From: Chiridota heheva
Lineage: Eukaryota > Echinodermata > Holothuroidea > Apodida > Chiridotidae
Assembly (NCBI GenBank): GCA_020152595.1
Contig: JAIGNY010002171.1
Coordinates: forward strand, 2,922,001-2,986,000
Length of the DNA stretch: 64,000 bases
Direction of reading: 5' to 3'
Part shown: positions 59,541 to 64,000 of the stretch, piece by piece
Numbering within the stretch: the first letter of the stretch is position 1
Layout of the letters: every line of letters begins with the position of its first letter
Notes under the pieces: generated by a model
The model's input: the letters and a program-made list of their open reading frames with translations, nothing else
The model's database searches: none
What the model was told of the DNA's origin: nothing
Made by a program: the position numbers and the translations under genes

Positions 59541-62216
59541 CTATATGTTGAAAAGGGGAACATGCGTTTTACGTTATCGCTTCAGGATCATAAAACAAAT
59601 AAATGAGATATCCTGAAATGGTCTTGTCCTAGACAAAAAAGGTCAATAATTGAAGACATATCGTTTACGATGAGACTTTTTAAATAGCCATTTACTGACC
59701 TATTTCGAAATATCCGTTTAACCAAGTTGTCTATAATATTTTTGTGAAAATGCAGACAAGTGTCCACAGTTAAACCAGCGATACTGTTCTATAACAGTAT
59801 CCCTGGTTTAACATGCCCTGTTTAAAGATATATTGCCATGTATCAATACCATGAGCTCAACAGGAAGAAAGTATGCTTTGAACCTTGTGAATAGCAAACT
59901 GTTTCTGCACAATTGGTTAATAATTGATCGTTTATCACAGCATTAGGAATTTAAGGCCTCAATTATTAATAAATTGTGATATCGCAACAAAAAAAAGTTA
60001 ACTTAATGTTTTTTGATAATTTACCCAACGTTATTTGATTGCATGGAGCAATTGGAAATGACTTAGAGTCATATTCAGGTGTAAATACAGGGGGTGGGGG
60101 GTGTCATCAGGGGCCGTAACTTGACCTCGAGCCCCGAGTGGTGTAAGACAAATTTGCCTAACGAAAATTTGCAATTGCCCGACTTATTAAAAAAACAATA
60201 TACAATCAGACAATATAGCCTCTGTTGGAAACAGATCCCCCTCCACCCCCCTTCCCCCCTCCCCCCAATAACAACAACAACCGATGGCGTCGTCAGAGAT
60301 TTTGGCTGGGCGCATAGTTCTGAATTGCCAAATGTGGTACTGCGTGACACCGTGTGTCCGCTTACGAGCCCCTGGCGAGGTCTATAGGGGACGAAGCCTT
60401 GGGTGGAATCCCGGAAGCTCCAAAGGTTTCTTGTTTTAAAAACTCCAAATGAATGACTGAAAATCAACATAAAGTTCAATCATTTGATTAATGAACCGAA
60501 CAAGTTTTTGTTGTATGTTAAATTCCACTTAGATAACCATTTGCATTACCATTTCTATACAGGCAGAGGGGAAATTTTCCCTGCACAAAATTTGGGCAAA
60601 TGTGTTGGGTTCATAGGCCTTGGAAACTTGGGTCTAACAAAAACTATGATCTTATCCAAAACAATTTCAAAAGTATTTTGTCTTTTCGCGAATAAACAAA
60701 AACATAAAGGTATAACCATGTTAATTTTCTATTTTTGTATCAATGCTGGGCTATTTTTTTGCCCGACGAAATAGTCAAAATTGGAATGGCTAGATGAAAA
60801 CATTTATAGTTACGCCCCTGTGTGTCATTCCTCCCTCCCCCTTCCACACACACACACACACAACTGAGACTCGTCGGTAAAATTTGAGAAAGGTCAGTCA
60901 GTCGGTAACTTCTAGTATCAGGGTAAAACTTAATTTTTAGAATACGAAACAAGACAGTTTTCGGTTTTTCTTGCATTGAAATTGTGGTATATATAACCAT
61001 ATAAACAATGCGTATCGCACCCAAAAACGTCGGTGTTGACGTTCTTACAACCGAAACGGCACATGCTTCTGTTAAAAGCTCGCAAATCGTTTTAGTTTCA
61101 TTAAATGTTGCTGCTAATCAAAAAATCTCCTGCGATTTTCGGGAAATGTTTCCAAATTTACCAAAATTCCAATGATTTTACATAATTTCCTTGCAATATT
61201 ACCAACTTTATTCTGAAAATTCCCAATTTGATCTCTCAACCGGGAATAAGGCATACAACCTGACAACAGAGGAGCAATTCTCTCAGGTACAATTTTCCCG
61301 AAGAAATTTATCTCATTTTCGTTTTAAAGGGTAATGCATTCCACAGAGGTGGGCTGGGGAATAAAGTTTTGTTCCTTACTTTCTTTTTTGAAGGAAAGTA
61401 ACTAGTTTGAGTTTGTCAGTTGAGGATCTCAAAGGTTGGTTGGGATGATAAATTGTGAATATGTCCTGAAGATAAGAAGGTGTAAGCTTGTGAAAACATG
61501 GTGAAGATATACAGCAGAAGGCGAAAATGATTGAATTGGGCCCAGATATATGTTAATTTGAGGTCGTCGGTTTACACCGCCCCTCCCCCACCCCCTCCCC
61601 CACACACGTTCAAGATTAGAGGGAAAACACATTTTAAAACTTAGATACTAATAATTAGCATAAATTGCCCAATATTTTGTGGGTTTATAATGGGACAACT
61701 ACAATGCATTGTTTATGTTAACTTATTGTTTTGCAGTCCTACCTTGAAATATTTTGGAGGGGAGAAGTTGGGAGGATAGGAGTGAATAGGAAATTGGATA
61801 TTATCATAGCACTGACGAACTGATTTGAGACCATTAATTCTCGTTAAGAAAAAAGACAAGGAGGAAAAGAAGGAGAAGAAAATAAACGGAAACCAAGAGA
61901 GAAGCGAAAGGGAAGAGCAAGAGAAGACTTGAAGAAAGAAGCATAATGAAGAAAACAAGATTTTGAAACTAAGAAGGAACATTTAGAAGAACAAGAAAAT
62001 ATTAAGGAAACAGAAAAATAAGAAATAGAGGAAAAACGAAGAAATACAACAACAAAAAAGCAACAACAGAGGAACAAGCTAACCAGAAACTGGAGGAGAA
62101 ATATGCAGGAATAGGACCTTAAATGATATAATGAAATATGAAAAGAAATCAGGCAGAAATATGGAGAGCAACGTGTTGGTGAAGTCTTATGACGTGTGCA
62201 ATATTACGTTTCGTAC
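59541..62216. other. Lectin-gene intron inside the discoidin domain
   Basis: Non-coding. It contains a GGGGACGAAGCC-type repeat unit (60365-60445), a (CA)n stretch (60845-60861), a TTTTCGGGAAATG-type repeat (61080-61330) and an A/G-rich tract (61840-62100). No other exon was found. Confidence 0.5.
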
Positions 62217-62533
62217 CTCACTTTCGTTGAAGTTACCCTGGTCTATGCTGTACGCGATCCTGTACTGGGTTGTGTAATAAGGCCGTCTCCCATCAGCGCG
62301 ACCTTGAGTTTTTACTTGTTGAACTTCAAAAAGGTGACCCAAGTCAACTTCTATCCATGAGTCTGCATCTCGCTGACGTTTCGGCATCCAAGCAGCAGAG
62401 CTTCCTCTGGTATTTAACCGACCTTTTGATGCTCTAGATAGCCTATTCGTTGCTGATGAGGCTCGAAAGGCTGCGTCTGGAACCGACCCTCCGAATTGCA
62501 CACCTAAGCTTGTTGGATCCACATTTTGGGTAG
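62217..62533 (-). CDS. Discoidin / C-type lectin protein, exon with first half of F5/8C domain
   Basis: A 317-bp exon after TTTATTTTTCAG (62534), entering in phase 1 and ending in phase 0 before GTACGA (from 62216). It encodes LGVQFGGSVPDAAFRASSAT, SKGRLNTRGSSAAWMPKRQR, DADSWIEVDLGHLFEVQQVK and TQGRADGRRPYYTTQYRIAY. These are the LGxxxGxIPDxxxxASS, GRLN, AW.P, WI.VDLG, V..V.TQGR and Y.V.YS blocks of F5/8C domains. Such domains mediate adhesion to lipid or glycan surfaces. Because the exon enters in phase 1, further coding exons, presumably with a signal peptide, must lie upstream (beyond 62534, probably outside the window). Confidence 0.93.
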
Positions 62534-63229
62534 CTGAAAAATAAAAGTTAAGTGCCTGTTTACGTAAATCATTGTAAAACAGTGAACAAAAATACTGTTT
62601 AAAAAAAATGTGATGGCAAAAGAGAAAATTTGATGGCAAGAAAACAAATGATTTATTCATGGATGTAGGCATGAGGTCCACCTGGTCGCCTCCCCTCTCC
62701 CCGACGACTCCGAAAGAAATTTTGCTGAAAGATCCAGATTTGTTGAGGCAATTACTTTTGTTGCTTTTCAGTAAAGCTTCCGAACAGTTCTAAGACCGTT
62801 ATTTTTTGACACAACTTTGGAACAACTTACGCGATCATCATTTTATTTCGTCCTGCAACCACCCCTCCCCTCCCCTCAGCAATACAAAAGGCTTGCTACA
62901 CCCGTGGATGTGAAATTAACGGCGATATATGGAGTAGGGGTGTATGCACGGAGGCGTTGTTTGAAATAGGTTAATATATGATCATTAATCCAGTTAAAAG
63001 GGTTGGCGTAGATAGTAGTTGGGAGGGGAAATAAGTTGGTTTTCAAGGGCAGGGATCTGTGACCTCCTGAGCTGCCCGACGCTTTAGCCAATTTAAAAAC
63101 ATATCTAATTGTTTTCTGTGTCTTGTTTTAAATGAAAATGAAACATCCCCCGTACACCCCCCCCCCCCTCTCCCACACACACACCCATACACAGACAGTC
63201 CGAATTTATACATGAATGTTGCTTAATAC
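62534..63229. other. Upstream intron of the lectin gene, non-coding
   Basis: No upstream exon could be identified. Poly-C at about 63159-63170. Confidence 0.4.
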
Positions 63230-63234
63230 GTCGT

Positions 63235-63795
63235 ATCTTCCATTAATGTATATGATTACAAATCCGCGTCCAAGGCTTAAAGATTCAGTTTTGGGCTACA
63301 AAAATCTGCGTTATGGTTTAAAATTTCACGGTAAGGTCTTAAAAAATCTGCGTTAGGATTAAAAATGTACACTAGAGTTTTAAATTTCACTGTTACGTCA
63401 TGCATGAGGATTTAAGGCTTAAACTTAGGGTTTTAGATTTAACGGTTAGGTCTTAAAATATGCGTTAGGGTTAAAACAAATCAGTGTTAGGCCTAAAAAT
63501 GCACGTTAGGGCTTGTTATTTCACGGTTAGGTCTCAAATTCCTGTGTTAGGCTTAAGACAAATCAGTCTTTGGCTTAAAAATGTTCGTTAGGGTTTTGTT
63601 ATTTCACGCTTAGGTCTTAAAAATCTGCGTTAGGGTTAAAAAAACAAGAAAAGGTAAGTGTTAGGCTTTAAAACATGTTGGGGGTTGGAAATTTAACGGT
63701 CAGGTTTTGTAAAATTTGCGCTAGGATTAAAAATATCAGCGTTAGAGTTAAGGTTGAAAAACTAAGTGTTAGACTTACAAATCCAAGTAAAGTTT
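63235..63795 (+). repeat. Degenerate GTTAGGGTTAAAA-type repeat
   Basis: Irregular units of roughly 25-40 bp around GCGTTAGGGTTAAAAA, TTTCACGGTTAGGTCTTAAA and GTGTTAGGCTTAAAA. TTAGGG occurs within many units but never in a clean hexamer array. Confidence 0.8.
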
Positions 63796-64000
63796 TAACA
63801 ATTCAAGCCTCAGCCTAAAAATTGGGCCATATTTTATCCAAAACTTCCCTAGTTTCTTCTTTTAAATGATTCAAGACGAATGCGGGGGAGTGGTGTGGAA
63901 AAGGGGGAATATGGGGTCTGCTTTTGCCCTTAACCTGCTGTCCTCCTTCAATATTTAGGTTTACAATATGAATCTTTTGACTGAAAATTTCAAAAAATGC

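Noticed and set aside
59349..59606. 85-codon + strand frame
   Set aside because: Antisense shadow of the discoidin exon 59399-59540.
61713..62077. Two - strand frames rich in Phe, Ser and Leu
   Set aside because: They come from the A/G-rich intronic tract at 61840-62100 and show no domain.

Overview
This is a eukaryotic window: genes are split by large introns with GT-AG splice sites, and most of the DNA is AT-rich non-coding sequence full of retroelement remains and minisatellites. The mix of elements (Penelope-like, BEL/Pao, CR1-like and I-clade non-LTR elements, tRNA-derived SINEs, Helitron-like non-coding elements) and a discoidin plus C-type-lectin gene fit a marine invertebrate, most plausibly an echinoderm or another invertebrate deuterostome. 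The species is inference, not proven by the sequence.

Two real genes can be assembled exon by exon. On the + strand, 15181-38585 is a complete acyl-protein thioesterase (LYPLA1/2-like) of 270 residues in seven coding exons, with Ser165/Asp218/His250 as catalytic triad. It has two in-frame starts. The first gives a mitochondrial-presequence-like leader, and the second (residue 52) gives the classical cytosolic form. On the - strand, 62533 down to about 42962 is the 3' part of a gene for a secreted-type lectin. Two exons make an F5/8C (discoidin) domain and two make a long-form C-type lectin domain with EPN and WND motifs. All exon phases match, although a 12.5 kb intron full of transposon remains splits the lectin domain. 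Its 5' end is probably beyond the right edge.

Layout: 1-11.9 kb holds retroelement remains. These are I-clade RNase H and endonuclease fragments, a Penelope-like element with a partial copy arranged head to tail, a gag-like fragment, and a CR1-like reverse transcriptase. 11.9-15.2 kb is the 5' flank of LYPLA. 15.2-38.6 kb is LYPLA, whose introns carry minisatellites with periods of about 27, 34, 24, 29 and 19 bp, three Helitron-like non-coding elements with internal arrays, and a MITE present once in intron 1 and once, inverted, in intron 6. 38.6-42.9 kb is 3' UTR or intergenic sequence with a SINE. 42.9-62.5 kb is the lectin gene, with a CR1-like element, a SINE, a BEL/Pao element, a 97-bp array and an L1/Tx1-like fragment in its introns. 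62.5-64 kb is unassigned and includes a degenerate TTAGGG-like array.

The most unusual feature is the trio of Helitron-like elements in LYPLA introns 4 and 5. Two are clear relatives with matching ends (5' palindrome, 3' hairpin, CTAG followed by T) but carry a different ~300-bp tandem array at a different internal position. The third has a different 5' palindrome and its own 24-bp array.
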